64,000 nt of DNA. Origin: Xanthobacteraceae bacterium (GTDB lineage: Bacteria; Pseudomonadota; Alphaproteobacteria; Rhizobiales; Xanthobacteraceae). Made by a program: the position numbers and the translations under genes. Below, piece by piece: positions 53,603 to 63,654 of the stretch; position 1 is the first letter of the stretch; each line of letters opens with the position of its first letter. Location of the stretch: the NCBI GenBank assembly GCA_031291445.1, contig JARLJA010000012.1, positions 62,001 through 126,000 on the forward strand. The letters are read 5' to 3'. The notes below the pieces were generated by a model that saw only the letters and a list, made by a program, of their open reading frames with translations, did not search any database and was not told the origin of the DNA.

Positions 53603-53774
53603 CGCTTGGGTCTCTCTGCAAGCCCTGCCCCGCCGCACATGCCGGGACTCTCCTGGACGAGAATCTCCTTGGCAATCATTGCTGTCATGGGCGGCCCCAC
53701 TGTCTGACTATGCGCGCAAGGTCGATGCACTGACAAGAACATCAGCGCCCACCCCTGCCCCGATCCGCCGGACG

Positions 53775-54587
53775 CTAGCCGCGCTGGTCGAGATGGTGGC
53801 GAAGTTCGTCGATGGACGCGAAGCGAATCATGCCTTCCGGCAGCTGCGCCTCGATGGAGCCGTCCGAGTACAGCGAATAGGCCATGCCATCGACCACCCC
53901 GGATTTCAGAACCGTCACTTGCGACGTTTCGGCAGACCGGCGGACGGGTGGAGACGGCGAGGTCCGTGCGGCGCCCGCCTCCGCGGGACGCGGCGGAAGT
54001 GAGGAGTGGCGCGCGGGTTCGGAGCGATTGCGCTCCGCGAGAGGCCACGCATCCTCGAACGAAGCACTGGGCGGAGCGGGGGCTTCGTCTGGTGCCGCTG
54101 CGGCAGCGTTGTCCTCGGCCGTACCGGCTGGGCCCGGGGAGCGGTCCCTGCGGGTCGACATGAACAACAGGTTCCGGCGCTTTTTCGCCGGGGCCGCGGT
54201 CGCGACCTGGTCCGGCTCCGGGGCGCCGGTCTGGACTGCGGCGGCGTCAGCTTGCCAAGCCGGAGGCAATGGCGCCTCCCCCTCGTCTTCTCCCGCCTGG
54301 GCGGACAGGCCGGGGGCGGCGGCCGCCGTCCCGGAGCCCGGGTGAAGCATCGCGTCGCGCCCGGATGCCGCAGCCGGCAGACCGCCTTCGCGGAGCGCCC
54401 GGGAAATGACTTTGAGTTCGCGCAGCAGCATCGTTGCCGCGACCAGGACGGCCCCGGTGCAGACGCCAGTAACCCCCGACACGATCAGCGTATTGCCGAG
54501 GCTGAATTCCTTCATCGGGATTGCGAATACGATTGACAACAGTCCCGCAACGCCGATGACCAATCCGGCGACCAAGAGCCCCAGCAT
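53775..54587 (-). CDS. Two-helix membrane protein with low-complexity tail, unknown function
   Basis: A 270-residue protein with two membrane helices (about 2-23 and 33-55) and a long Ala/Pro/Glu-rich, probably disordered segment up to residue 220. A compact C-terminal domain follows (TVLKSGVVDGMAYSLYSDGSIEAQLPEGMIRFASIDELRHHL). The C-terminal part looks like a small beta-rich domain, and no family is recognised. The start is the ATG at 54587. It lies upstream of mucR on the same strand. Confidence 0.75.
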   Translation of the reverse strand: MLGLLVAGLVIGVAGLLSIVFAIPMKEFSLGNTLIVSGVTGVCTGAVLVAATMLLRELKVISRALREGGLPAAASGRDAMLHPGSGTAAAAPGLSAQAGEDEGEAPLPPAWQADAAAVQTGAPEPDQVATAAPAKKRRNLLFMSTRRDRSPGPAGTAEDNAAAAAPDEAPAPPSASFEDAWPLAERNRSEPARHSSLPPRPAEAGAARTSPSPPVRRSAETSQVTVLKSGVVDGMAYSLYSDGSIEAQLPEGMIRFASIDELRHHLDQRG

Positions 54588-54915
54588 CTGCTACTCCACA
54601 CCCGCCGCTGCCGCGACAACCGCCCGCCACGATACCGTCATAATGTTAAAACCGACAACGCCCAAAATACGTTCCAAGTGGCCCGAATGTCATCGCAATA
54701 CCGCCTTATCCCCTTGAAATTCATGAGACGCTCGGGATCCATCCGACCCGGTACCAGCTCATCACGCACCAAAGGGGGAAAATGCTGCGCTGCATCAGGA
54801 CAATAGCGCCACAATTGGCAATTACTTGGGCCGCGCACCGCGCTATACAGTCGCTCGATCAGTCGCGGCCTGAGTATTTCGCAGGCCTGGGGGCCCGCCC
54901 GGTTCAACATTTACG
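54588..54915. other. Divergent intergenic region, no gene seen
   Basis: A 328-base region between the two-helix protein (minus) and the GT39-like gene (plus). It has AT-rich pieces (ATAATGTTAAAACC near 54640, CACAATTGGCAATTAC near 54815) likely to include promoters. The 90-residue open frame on the minus strand lacks a credible product. Confidence 0.45.
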
Positions 54916-56565
54916 ATGTCATCCATAACGACTTCCGCCCTTGAGACGCCCCAGCGACGCTCGATCGAACAGTATTGTGACGATCTGGCCCTGGTTAGTC
55001 TCGGCATCGTGGCCGTCGTCGCCGGCCTGACGTTCCAGGATTATGGCCTGGGGTGGGACGACTATACCCACGCCGAATACGCCGACCTGCTCCTCAAGAT
55101 GTATGGGTCGGGATTCAACGACACCAGCGCACTCTCCTTTGCCAACCTGTACATGTACGGCGGCGGCTTCGACATGGTCGCGGCCCTGCTGAACAAGGTC
55201 CTGCCGCTGGATCTGTTCGAGACCAGGCGCCTGCTCGGCGCCGTGGTCGGCGTCATCGGCCTCGCCGTCTCATGGCGCGTCGGCCGTCGCGTCGGAGGCC
55301 CGATCGCAGGTCTGGCGACGCTGTGCCTGTTGGCGCTGTGTCCGACCTACTACGGCCACATGTTCATGAATCCCAAGGACGCGCCGTTCGCGGTGGCGAT
55401 GATCTTCCTGATGCTTGGGCTGGTGAGGCTCGCCCAGGAGTATCCCAAGCCGTCGCCTCACACCGTCCTGATCGTCGGGCTCGGGGCAGGCCTGTCGATC
55501 GGAAGCCGCATCCTCGGCGGGCTCGCGCTGGTCTACGCGCTGGTGGGGTTCATTCCGCTGTTCGTCGCCGAGGTGCGGGCCTTCGGAGTCCGGCAAGCTT
55601 GGGGCCGCTTCGTCCATGTCGGCTACGTCCTCCTCCCCGGCTTGCTGCTCGGCTATCTGGTCATGGGGCTGATCTGGCCGTGGTCGATCATGGAGGCATC
55701 CAACCCGTTTCACGCGCTGACCTATTTCTCCCATTTCTTCGAGAAGCCGTGGAAGGAAATGTTCGACGGCGCCCTCGTCTCCGTCCCGGACATGCCATGG
55801 TCCTATCTGCCGACGCTGTTTGCCCTGCAGCTGCCCGAGGTCCTGATCGCGCTGCTGTTCGCCGGCCTTGGCGGCGCCATGGTGTCGCTGGCGCGAACCG
55901 CCGTCCCCGCCGAGCGCAAGACCGTTCTGTTGATCCTGGTCCAGGCGGCTTTTCTGCCTCTGCTCATCGCGATGGTGAAGCGCCCGGCGCTGTACAATGG
56001 CATCCGCCATTTCGTCTTCGTCGTGCCGCCGATGACCGTACTCGGCGGCATCGCCTTCAACTGGATCGTGCAATCACTCAAGGACCATGGTCGCTCGGCG
56101 CAGGGCGCCGCGGCCATCGTGTTCGCGTTCGGGCTGCTGCTGCCGCTCCACGAGATGATCCGGCTGCATCCGTATCAATACACCCACTTCAACTATATCG
56201 CCGGCACCGTGCGGGCAGCCGACTCGCACTTCATGCTGGATTACTGGGGGCTGGCGTTCAAACAGGCTTCGGACGAGCTCCAGGAACTGCTCGACGAACG
56301 CGACGAAGAGCCGCCGAAGAACCGCAAATGGAAGGTCGCGGTTTGCGGACCGCAGCGCCCGGCCCAGGTCGCACTCGGTCAGGACTTCACGATCGGCTGG
56401 GACAGCAAGGCTGCCGACTTCGCCATGACCCTGGGCGAGTTCTACTGCAAGGGCTTGAACGCCCCGATCCTGGTCGAAATCAAGCGTGACGACGTGGTGT
56501 TCGCCAGGGTCTATGACATTCGCGGCCGGAACATTTCCGACCTGCTGTCGATCCCGCCGCCGTGA
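54916..56565 (+). CDS. GT39-like membrane glycosyltransferase
   Basis: A 549-residue polytopic membrane protein of the ArnT/PMT fold family, with about ten to twelve helices. After the first helix comes DYGLGWDDYTHAEYADLLL, where the Asp pair is expected to be catalytic in a GT-C enzyme using a lipid-phosphate sugar. The segment CPTYYGHMFMNPKDAPFAVAMIF is also typical. A soluble C-terminal part (about 440-549) follows. It could modify lipids, lipopolysaccharide or protein; the donor is unknown. The start is the ATG at 54916. Confidence 0.85.
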   Translation: MSSITTSALETPQRRSIEQYCDDLALVSLGIVAVVAGLTFQDYGLGWDDYTHAEYADLLLKMYGSGFNDTSALSFANLYMYGGGFDMVAALLNKVLPLDLFETRRLLGAVVGVIGLAVSWRVGRRVGGPIAGLATLCLLALCPTYYGHMFMNPKDAPFAVAMIFLMLGLVRLAQEYPKPSPHTVLIVGLGAGLSIGSRILGGLALVYALVGFIPLFVAEVRAFGVRQAWGRFVHVGYVLLPGLLLGYLVMGLIWPWSIMEASNPFHALTYFSHFFEKPWKEMFDGALVSVPDMPWSYLPTLFALQLPEVLIALLFAGLGGAMVSLARTAVPAERKTVLLILVQAAFLPLLIAMVKRPALYNGIRHFVFVVPPMTVLGGIAFNWIVQSLKDHGRSAQGAAAIVFAFGLLLPLHEMIRLHPYQYTHFNYIAGTVRAADSHFMLDYWGLAFKQASDELQELLDERDEEPPKNRKWKVAVCGPQRPAQVALGQDFTIGWDSKAADFAMTLGEFYCKGLNAPILVEIKRDDVVFARVYDIRGRNISDLLSIPPP

Positions 56566-56671
56566 CGGCGGTCCGGCATTACGTCGGCGCGGACCTCATC
56601 CGCGACGCCGCGTATTGCGCTCTCTCGACGCTTCGGACTACTCTTTCCCAAAATCAAATGCGGAGGAAGAC

Positions 56672-57451
56672 ATGTCACACGCGCAGGCACGACGCGACGA
56701 TCCCCGGACGGGCATGACCGCGGCTGAATGGGCCCAACGCGTCAAACTCGCCGCGGCGTACCGTCTGGTTGCCTTCTACGGCTGGGACGACCTCGTCGAC
56801 ACCCATATCTCGGCGCGCGTTCCCGGGCCGGAGCACCACTTCCTGATCAATCCCTACGGCCTGATGTTCGACGAGATCACCGCGTCAAGCCTCGTCAAGG
56901 TCGACCTGCAGGGCAACCAGCTCACCAAGAGCGACTACAGCATCAACCCGGCCGGCTTCACGATCCATTCGGCGATCCATGAGGTGCGCGAGGACGCCGG
57001 CTGCGTGCTCCACCTCCACACGCCCGACGGCACCGCGGTCGCAAGCTGCATGGAGGGGCTTCTGCCGTTGAACCAGACCGCCCAGCTCGTGACCGGGGAC
57101 CTTGCCTACCACGACTACGAAGGCATCGCGCTCGATCACGACGAGCGCCCGCGGCTGCAGCGGGACCTTGGCACCAAGAACCACATGCTGTTGCGCAATC
57201 ACGGCACCCTGACGGTCGGCCGCTCGGTCGCCTCGGCGTTCGAACGCATGTTCCATCTGGAGCGGGCCTGCACCATGCAGGTGCGCACCCGCATGCTGGG
57301 CCCCACGGCCTACCCGGTCGAGCGCGCGGTGATCGACAAGAACGAGAGGCTGGTATCCAACCTCGATGCAATGGAACGCCGAGCGACCCAGCTGGTGTGG
57401 CCGCCGCTGCTGCGCAAGCTCGACCGGATCGACCCCGGTTACAAGACCTGA
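56672..57451 (+). CDS. Class II aldolase/adducin family protein
   Basis: A 259-residue cytosolic protein of the zinc aldolase fold, with HLHTPDG and NHGTLTVG giving the His-x-His and third His metal ligands. The N-terminus is RVKLAAAYRLVAFYGWDDLVDTHISARVPGPEHHFLINP. Members include fuculose-phosphate aldolases, epimerases and aldolase-like proteins without known substrate. The ATG at 56672 has an excellent CGGAGGAAGAC ribosome binding site. A terminator follows about 45 bases after the stop. Confidence 0.9.
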   Translation: MSHAQARRDDPRTGMTAAEWAQRVKLAAAYRLVAFYGWDDLVDTHISARVPGPEHHFLINPYGLMFDEITASSLVKVDLQGNQLTKSDYSINPAGFTIHSAIHEVREDAGCVLHLHTPDGTAVASCMEGLLPLNQTAQLVTGDLAYHDYEGIALDHDERPRLQRDLGTKNHMLLRNHGTLTVGRSVASAFERMFHLERACTMQVRTRMLGPTAYPVERAVIDKNERLVSNLDAMERRATQLVWPPLLRKLDRIDPGYKT

Positions 57452-57494
57452 GGCCCGTGCTAGGGTTGATCAACACCCTCTGCACTTCGAATCA

Positions 57495-57524
57495 AACGCC
57501 GCCCAATTCCGGGCGGCGTTTCTG
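57495..57524 (+). terminator. Rho-independent terminator after the aldolase-like gene
   Basis: AACGCCGCCC and GGGCGGCGTT form a perfect ten-base stem with loop AATTCC, followed by TTCTGCG. It lies between convergent genes and may work for the aldolase gene, and partly for the M20 peptidase gene on the other strand. Confidence 0.75.
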
Positions 57525-57561
57525 CGTCTTGCCCCATCCCGCTCGGCTCGCAGCCCGACTG

Positions 57562-58986
57562 TCAGCCCTTGGGCGCCTCGGCCAGCGCCGCGAGGATGCG
57601 CACCCAGGAGCGGATGCCCTTGTGGAAGCTGCGCAGGTCGTACTTCTCGTTCGGCGAATGAATATTGTCGTCGTCGAGGCCGAAGCCGATCAGCACGGTA
57701 TCCAGCCCCAGCGTCCGCTTGAAATCCGCGACAATGGGGATCGAGGCGCCGGAGCCGATCAGGACCGCCTCCTTGCCCCATTCCTCGGTGAGTGCCTGCT
57801 TGGCGGCGACCAGCGGCTTCATCTGCCAGTCCAGCGCGATGGCCGGCGCCGCAGCGTGATCGATGAACTCCACCTTGCAGTCGGAGGGGACGCGGACACT
57901 GACGAAGTCGCGGAACGCAGCGCGGATCCGCTCGGGATCCTGGCCCTGAACCAGCCGGAACGAGACCTTCGCCGACGCCTCGGCCGGGATCACGGTCTTG
58001 GAGCCCTCGCCGGTATAGCCGCCGACGATGCCGTTGATGTCGCAGGTCGGCCGCGACGACACCTGCTCGATCAGGAGCCGTCCCTTTTCACCCGCGGGGA
58101 TCGCAAGACCGATCGGCTTGAGGAACGTCTCCGGGGTAAGTCCCAGTTGGCTCCACTGCGCCAGGATCTCGGGCGGCAGATCGGCGACGCCGTCGTAGAA
58201 GCCGGGGATCGCGATGCGGCCGTCGTCGTCATGAAGGCCGCCGAGGATCCGCGTCAGAATCCGGATCGGGTTCTGCGCTCCGCCGCCATAGATCCCGGAA
58301 TGCAGGTCGCGGTTCGCCGCCTTGATCCGCACTTCCTCATAGAGCAGTCCGCGCAGCGATGTCGTGATCGCCGGGGTCTGGCGATCCCACATCCCGGTGT
58401 CGCAGACCAGCACGTAGTCGGCGGCGAGGTCTTTCTTGTGCGCGCTCAGGAACGGACCGAAATTCTTCGACCCGATCTCTTCCTCGCCTTCCAGCAGGAT
58501 CGTCACGTTCAGCGGCAAGGCGCCGGTGACCTCCTTCCATGCCCGGCAAGCCTCGACGAATGTCATGAGCTGGCCTTTGTCGTCCTGGGCACCGCGGGCG
58601 ACGATGATCTTGTGGCCAGCCGGATCATCGACGATGACCGGATCGAACGGGGGACGGCGCCACAGCTCCAGCGGATCGACCGGCTGAACGTCGTAGTGGC
58701 CGTAGAACAGGACATGGGGGGCCGCGGCGGAACGATCGGGAAGCGTGGCGACGATGGCCGGCAACCCCGCCGTCGGCCGGACCTCGGCGGCGAAACCGAG
58801 CGCGGCGATCTCATCGGCCAGGTGGCGGGCCGCGCGCCGGCAATCGTCGGCGAAGGCACCATCGGCGGAAATCGACCGGATGCGCAGCAGCGCGAACAAT
58901 CGATCGAGGCTCGCGTCGAGCCCGGCGTCGACGTGAGCGAGAACGGCGGGCAATTGGCGGGCGTTGGAGGTTGCGACGTCGGACAT
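57562..58986 (-). CDS. M20-family dipeptidase
   Basis: A 474-residue metallopeptidase or dipeptidase. The metal site is shown by YGHYDVQP (His97, Asp99), RGAQDDKGQL (Asp135), LEGEEEIGS (Glu168-Glu169) and later CDTGMWD and NIHSPNEKY. A dimerisation domain is in the middle (about 220-330). It probably cleaves dipeptides or related peptides in the cytosol. The ATG at 58986 is used. It lies about 130 bases upstream of the DUF853 gene stop on the same strand. Confidence 0.92.
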   Translation of the reverse strand: MSDVATSNARQLPAVLAHVDAGLDASLDRLFALLRIRSISADGAFADDCRRAARHLADEIAALGFAAEVRPTAGLPAIVATLPDRSAAAPHVLFYGHYDVQPVDPLELWRRPPFDPVIVDDPAGHKIIVARGAQDDKGQLMTFVEACRAWKEVTGALPLNVTILLEGEEEIGSKNFGPFLSAHKKDLAADYVLVCDTGMWDRQTPAITTSLRGLLYEEVRIKAANRDLHSGIYGGGAQNPIRILTRILGGLHDDDGRIAIPGFYDGVADLPPEILAQWSQLGLTPETFLKPIGLAIPAGEKGRLLIEQVSSRPTCDINGIVGGYTGEGSKTVIPAEASAKVSFRLVQGQDPERIRAAFRDFVSVRVPSDCKVEFIDHAAAPAIALDWQMKPLVAAKQALTEEWGKEAVLIGSGASIPIVADFKRTLGLDTVLIGFGLDDDNIHSPNEKYDLRSFHKGIRSWVRILAALAEAPKG

Positions 58987-59113
58987 GCGAGGAGCCTTGG
59001 CTGTGTGACCGCGGACGGGCGGACGTGGGCAGGAAATCTACCATCGAAAGCCCCATCGCCGCGACTGCCGTGGCGAGGAGACGAGGGTTGCGCTGGCAGT
59101 CTGAGGCGGTCCC

Positions 59114-60667
59114 CTAGCGTCGCAGCAGCCCCCCGAGCGCGCCGCGGACGATCGCCCGGCCGACGGAGCCGCCGATCGAACCGCCCACGGACTTGCCGAG
59201 ATCGGCAACCACGCCCCCGACCACCTTGTCGGCGACGGACCGCGTCACGTTGCGGGCGATGACCTGGCCGGTCGACAGCTTGCCGCGCGGCACGTTGGTG
59301 CCGAAGATCTCCCCGACCACCGCCCCGATCTGGCCGAGGACACCGCCACCGCCCGCGGTGGTCGCGCCGCCGGCCACACGCTTCTGCAGTACTTCATAGG
59401 CCGACTCGCGGTCGATCGCCGTGTCGTACTTGCCCTTCACCGGGCTTGCGGCGATGATGGCCTTGCGCTCGTCGGCGCTGACCGGCCCGATCCGCGCCGA
59501 AGGCGGCCGGACCATGACCCGCTCGACCACCGCCGGGATGCCGTTGCCCTCCAGGAACGACACCAGCGCCTCGCCCTTGCCGAGTTCGGTGATCACCTTG
59601 GCGGTATCGAGCTTCGGATTGGGCCGGAACGTCTCCGCCGCCGCCGCCACCGACTTCTGGTCTCTGGGGGTGAAGGCCCGCAGCGCGTGCTGGACACGGT
59701 TGCCGAGCTGGGAGAGCACCTTGTCGGGGACATCGATCGGGTTCTGTGTGACGAAATAGACGCCGACGCCCTTGGAGCGGATCAGCCGGACCACCTGTTC
59801 GATCTTGTCCATCAGCGCCTTCGGCGCGTCGTTGAACAGGAGGTGGGCCTCGTCGAAGAAGAACACCAGCTTCGGCTTCGGCGGATCGCCGACCTCCGGG
59901 AGCTGCTCGAACAGTTCGGACAGCATCCAAAGCAGGAATGTGGCGTAGAGGCGCGGGTTCTGCATCAGCCGGTCGGCGACCAGGATGTTGATCATCCCGC
60001 GACCGTCCGGGTCGGTGCGCATGAAATCCTTCAAGTCCAGGGCTGGCTCGCCGAAGAACTTGTCGCCGCCCTGGTTCTCGAGCACCAGGAGCTGGCGCTG
60101 GATCGTCCCGACCGTCTGCTTCGAGACATTGCCGTACTGCACCGTCAGCTGGTCGGCCTGTTCGGCCACGAAGGCCAGGATCGCGCGGAGGTCCTTCATG
60201 TCGAGGAGCAGCAGGCCCTGCTCGTCCGCGACCCGGAACGCGATGTTCAACACGCCCTCCTGGACGTCGTTGAGATCCATCATGCGCGACAGCAGCAAGG
60301 GCCCCATTTCCGAAACGGTCGCCCGGATCGGGTGCCCCTGCTCCCCGAACACGTCCCAGAAAATGGTCGAGAACTGATCCGGCTGGAACGTCAGGCCCAT
60401 GTCGCGCGCCCGCGCCACGATGGCGTCCTTGGCTTCTCCGACCTCGGCGATGCCCGACAGGTCGCCCTTGATGTCGGCCGCGAAGACCGGCACCCCCGCG
60501 CGCGCGAAACCTTCCGCCAGAACCTGAAGCGACACGGTTTTTCCGGTTCCGGTCGCTCCGGTGACGAGGCCGTGGCGATTGGCAAGGGCCAGCGTCAGAT
60601 AACAAGGGTTGTCACCCTTGCCCAGATAGATGCCTTCCGCAGTGTCAGTAGCCGCCGATGCAATCAT
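59114..60667 (-). CDS. HerA-like ATPase (DUF853)
   Basis: A 517-residue protein of the HerA/FtsK-type P-loop superfamily. Walker A is GATGTGKT (residues 37-44), Walker B is [11 protein letters not shown], and a later [10 protein letters not shown] sensor motif precedes the conserved [18 protein letters not shown] Gly-rich linker and a C-terminal segment with [19 protein letters not shown] follow. DUF853 members include YjgR; the function is unknown, though DNA translocation is likely. The ATG at 60667, preceded by GAAGG, is chosen; the longer frame overlaps the divergent gene. Confidence 0.92.
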   Translation of the reverse strand: MIASAATDTAEGIYLGKGDNPCYLTLALANRHGLVTGATGTGKTVSLQVLAEGFARAGVPVFAADIKGDLSGIAEVGEAKDAIVARARDMGLTFQPDQFSTIFWDVFGEQGHPIRATVSEMGPLLLSRMMDLNDVQEGVLNIAFRVADEQGLLLLDMKDLRAILAFVAEQADQLTVQYGNVSKQTVGTIQRQLLVLENQGGDKFFGEPALDLKDFMRTDPDGRGMINILVADRLMQNPRLYATFLLWMLSELFEQLPEVGDPPKPKLVFFFDEAHLLFNDAPKALMDKIEQVVRLIRSKGVGVYFVTQNPIDVPDKVLSQLGNRVQHALRAFTPRDQKSVAAAAETFRPNPKLDTAKVITELGKGEALVSFLEGNGIPAVVERVMVRPPSARIGPVSADERKAIIAASPVKGKYDTAIDRESAYEVLQKRVAGGATTAGGGGVLGQIGAVVGEIFGTNVPRGKLSTGQVIARNVTRSVADKVVGGVVADLGKSVGGSIGGSVGRAIVRGALGGLLRR

Positions 60668-60971
60668 TCGTGTGCCTTCAATCTCATTCCGTTCGGCGTG
60701 GTGTCGACAGTCCGGCATCGTTCGATGTCTTGCGCCGCGACAATCAGTCGGCTTGCATCGGTCATGTGGGCCGGGCGTGGCATTGCAGGAACCCGCGGAC
60801 GCGAAATCCGCAATGAATTGTGCCGTGGGCTGTGCAGCGATGCAACACTCGGCGTGCGTTTCGAACGAATTGTCGGTTCGCTTGAGGCTTCGCTTGAAAT
60901 TTATCGTTCGCGGGCACAAGATTGTTTCTATAAGGAATGGCCGGCGCTTAACCGGTGAAGGCGGGGCAATC

Positions 60972-61331
60972 ATGGACGAACTGATTGAGCAGCTGGCTGC
61001 AAAAGTCGGTGTCGATAAGGCTGTGGCGGAGAAGACCGTCGGAATTATTCTCGATTTTTTGCGGACCGAAGGTCCGACCGAGACGGTCCAGGAGCTGATC
61101 AACAAGCTTCCCGGAGCGGATGCGGCAATCACATCAAGCGGCGGCTTCAAGGGCGGCTTTCTTGGCGGGGGGCTGATGGCGCTCGGCGGCAAGCTGATGG
61201 GCCTCGGACTTGGAATGGGTGAAATTCAGGGCGTCGCGCGTGAACTGTTCAAGTTCGGACGCGACAAAATTGGCGCGGACAAGATCGACGCGATCATTGC
61301 CGGCACCCCGGGCCTCAGCCAGTTCGCCTGA
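60972..61331 (+). CDS. Small conserved protein, DUF2267-like
   Basis: A 119-residue protein. The N-terminal half [31 protein letters not shown] resembles the helical DUF2267 type. The middle is glycine-rich ([21 protein letters not shown]) and the C-terminus is helical ([22 protein letters not shown]). No activity is known. The ATG at 60972 has GAAGGCGGGG upstream; the frame extends to 60630 but that part overlaps the divergent ATPase gene. The DUF4332 gene follows after 23 bases. Confidence 0.75.
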   Translation: MDELIEQLAAKVGVDKAVAEKTVGIILDFLRTEGPTETVQELINKLPGADAAITSSGGFKGGFLGGGLMALGGKLMGLGLGMGEIQGVARELFKFGRDKIGADKIDAIIAGTPGLSQFA

Positions 61332-61354
61332 ATTCTTTCTTCCGTTCGAGTAAC

Positions 61355-61762
61355 ATGACATATCCCATTGCCAAGATTGACGGTCTTAGCGCGCACGCCG
61401 CGTCAAAGCTGAAGTCGGTCGGTATTCGCACCACGGAAGGCCTGCTGGAGGCCGCCCGCACCGTGAAGGGCCGCAAGGCGCTGGCCGCCCAGACCGGGCT
61501 GAGCGAGCAGCAGCTGCTGGAGTGGGCCAACGTCGCCGACTGCATGCGCATCAAGGGCATGGGCAGGGCGCGCGCCGAACTGCTGCGGGCCGCCGGCGTC
61601 ACCACCGTCAGGGAATTCGTTCACCGCAACCCGGAACGTCTCGCCCTGGCGATGAAGGAAGCGAACGAAAAGCGAAAACTGGTCAGCGTGCTGCCCTCTG
61701 AAGCGTCGGTGAAGCGGTTGATCGAGCACGCGCGCAAGCTTCCGTTGAAGATCTCCTACTAG
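61355..61762 (+). CDS. DUF4332 family helix-hairpin-helix protein
   Basis: A 135-residue protein with helix-hairpin-helix-like repeats (IAKIDGLSAHAASKLKSVGIRTTEGLLEAA, MRIKGMGRARAELLRAAGVTTVREFV). This DUF4332 type probably contacts nucleic acid or a protein partner. It lies 23 bases after the DUF2267-like gene and 74 bases before folP, all on the same strand. Its function is not known. Confidence 0.87.
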   Translation: MTYPIAKIDGLSAHAASKLKSVGIRTTEGLLEAARTVKGRKALAAQTGLSEQQLLEWANVADCMRIKGMGRARAELLRAAGVTTVREFVHRNPERLALAMKEANEKRKLVSVLPSEASVKRLIEHARKLPLKISY

Positions 61763-61836
61763 CCGGCATATGCGGTCTCAGGCGCCGGCCCGTTCTGCGC
61801 CTTGACTCCGCGCGCCGGACCGCGCAAAGCGACCGC

Positions 61837-62694
61837 ATGCGTCCAGCTCCCAGCCAGCCACCGGCGAGTGGCCAGCGCCAGCATTTCGAGCTGCCTCGAC
61901 CCCATGAGCGCCGCGCCCCGCTGCTCATGGGCATCCTCAACGTGACCCCGGACTCGTTTTCCGACGGCGGACAGTTCTCCGCGCCAGAGCTGGCGCTCGC
62001 GCACGCGCGCCGCATGATCGAGGAGGGCGCGGACCTGATCGACATCGGCGCCGAGTCGACCCGTCCCTATGCCGGCGCCGAACCGGTTTCGGCCGAGGTG
62101 GAACTGGCGCGGCTGCGGCCCGTACTACCGGAAGTCGTCAAGCTCGGAATACCGGTATCGATCGACAGCATGAAGGCGCAGGTTGCCGAGTGGGCTGTCG
62201 CCAACGGCGCCGCCTTGATCAACGATGTGTGGGGCCTGCAGCACGACTCCGGCATGGCGGATATCGTCGCCCGGTCCAGCGTGCCCGTGGTGGTGATGCA
62301 CAATCGCCTGGCGGTCGACCCGGCGATCGACGTGGTCGCCGACATGTTGGCGTTTTTTGCCCGCTCGCTGGAGATCGCTGCACAGGCCGGAATTCCTAAG
62401 GCCCGGATCGCCCTCGACCCGGGGATCGGTTTCGGCAAGACGCCGGAACAGAGCATGACGGCATTGGCGCACCTCGCTGCGCTCAAGGTGTTCGGCTGTG
62501 CGATCCTGGTCGGCGCATCGCGCAAGCGCTTCATCGACACGGTAACCCCTTCCCCGCCCCGCCAGCGCCTCGGCGGCTCGATCGCGGCGCATCTCCTTGC
62601 GGTCCAGAACGGCGCCCACATCATCCGGACCCACGACGTCGCCGAAACCAGGCAGGCACTGCGGGTGGCCGCGGCCATCGAGGACAAGCGATGA
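61837..62694 (+). CDS. folP: Dihydropteroate synthase
   Basis: This enzyme joins 6-hydroxymethyl-dihydropterin pyrophosphate and p-aminobenzoate in folate synthesis and is the sulfonamide target. The 285-residue protein has the family motifs MGILNVTPDSFSDGG (from about residue 31), DIGAESTRPYA, VSIDSMK and DPGIGFGKT. The ATG at 61837 gives a 30-residue lead before the core. The folB ATG overlaps its stop, so folP-folB-folK are coupled. Confidence 0.95.
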   Translation: MRPAPSQPPASGQRQHFELPRPHERRAPLLMGILNVTPDSFSDGGQFSAPELALAHARRMIEEGADLIDIGAESTRPYAGAEPVSAEVELARLRPVLPEVVKLGIPVSIDSMKAQVAEWAVANGAALINDVWGLQHDSGMADIVARSSVPVVVMHNRLAVDPAIDVVADMLAFFARSLEIAAQAGIPKARIALDPGIGFGKTPEQSMTALAHLAALKVFGCAILVGASRKRFIDTVTPSPPRQRLGGSIAAHLLAVQNGAHIIRTHDVAETRQALRVAAAIEDKR

Positions 62695-63071
62695 CGGATA
62701 CGATCTTCATTCAGGGCCTTCTGATCCATGCCCGGCATGGCGTCATGGACCACGAGGCCGAGGTCGGCCAGCGTTTCGTGATCGATCTCGAACTCTCGAC
62801 CGACCTGTCGGAATCCTCCCGCACCGACAAGCTGTCGCATACCGTGTCGTATGCCGAGGTGGTGAACGCAGCGACCGCCGCTTTCGCCGACCAGAACTAC
62901 CGGCTGCTCGAACGCGCCGCCGGCGCCGTCGCCGACGCCATCCTCTCGGCGTTTCCCCGCGTCGGCTCGGTCAAGGTCACGGTCCACAAGCCGCACGCGC
63001 CTATCGCTGCGATCTTTCACGACGTCGGCGTGATCCTGACCCGGTCGCGACGGCCGCCTGCCGCCGGGTAG
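62691..63071 (+). CDS. folB: Dihydroneopterin aldolase
   Basis: A 126-residue enzyme that cleaves dihydroneopterin in folate synthesis. It has IFIQGLLIHARHGVMDHEAEVGQRFVIDLEL, with the catalytic Glu region, and later VKVTVHKPHAPI. The ATG overlaps the folP stop as ATGA. folK starts four bases after its stop. Confidence 0.94.
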   Translation: MTDTIFIQGLLIHARHGVMDHEAEVGQRFVIDLELSTDLSESSRTDKLSHTVSYAEVVNAATAAFADQNYRLLERAAGAVADAILSAFPRVGSVKVTVHKPHAPIAAIFHDVGVILTRSRRPPAAG

Positions 63072-63075
63072 TCCC

Positions 63076-63567
63076 GTGGCGGACGCGCTGATCGGCTTGG
63101 GAGGCAATGTCGGCGACGCCCGCCTGAGCTTCGCCCGCGCCATCCCGGCGATCTGCGGCGGCGCCAACGCGGCGCTGCGCGCACGCTCATCGGACTACCG
63201 CACGCCCCCCTGGGGCGAGCCGGACCAGCCCTCCTTCATCAACGCCTGCATCGCCATCGAAACCCCGCTCGCGCCTGGCGACCTGCTGGCGGTCCTCCAC
63301 GACGTGGAACAGGAGTTCGGCCGCGACCGCGCCGGCGAGACGCGATGGGGACCGCGAACCCTCGACCTCGACATCCTGGCCTATGACGATCAGCGGATCG
63401 ACCTGCCTGGGCTGACCATCCCCCATCCGAGGTGGTTCGAACGCGCGTTCGTCCTGGTGCCGCTGGCCGAAATCGCACCGGATCGCGCCATCGGAGGGCA
63501 GACACCCCGGCAGGCGCTCGCCAAGATTGTGGCGACGGGGATCACCCGATTGCCGGCCCTCGCCTAG
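63076..63567 (+). CDS. folK: 2-amino-4-hydroxy-6-hydroxymethyldihydropteridine pyrophosphokinase
   Basis: A 163-residue enzyme that transfers pyrophosphate from ATP to the pterin, providing the substrate for folP. Family features are IGLGGNVGD at the N-terminus, YRTPPWG, and RWGPRTLDLDILAYD with the metal-binding Asp pair. The GTG at 63076 is the start. It lies four bases after folB and completes the fol cluster. Confidence 0.95.
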   Translation: MADALIGLGGNVGDARLSFARAIPAICGGANAALRARSSDYRTPPWGEPDQPSFINACIAIETPLAPGDLLAVLHDVEQEFGRDRAGETRWGPRTLDLDILAYDDQRIDLPGLTIPHPRWFERAFVLVPLAEIAPDRAIGGQTPRQALAKIVATGITRLPALA

Positions 63568-63654
63568 ACCTCCCAACCAACGAACCATTGGCAGGGCCGG
63601 CCCGGCATGGCAGTTTCCACCACACTCTCATTCCGGCCGGAGCTAAACCCCTGA

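Noticed and set aside
54638-54910. A 90-residue minus-strand open frame upstream of the GT39-like gene
   Set aside because: It lies in the divergent promoter region, lacks a good ribosome binding site and its product resembles no protein I know.
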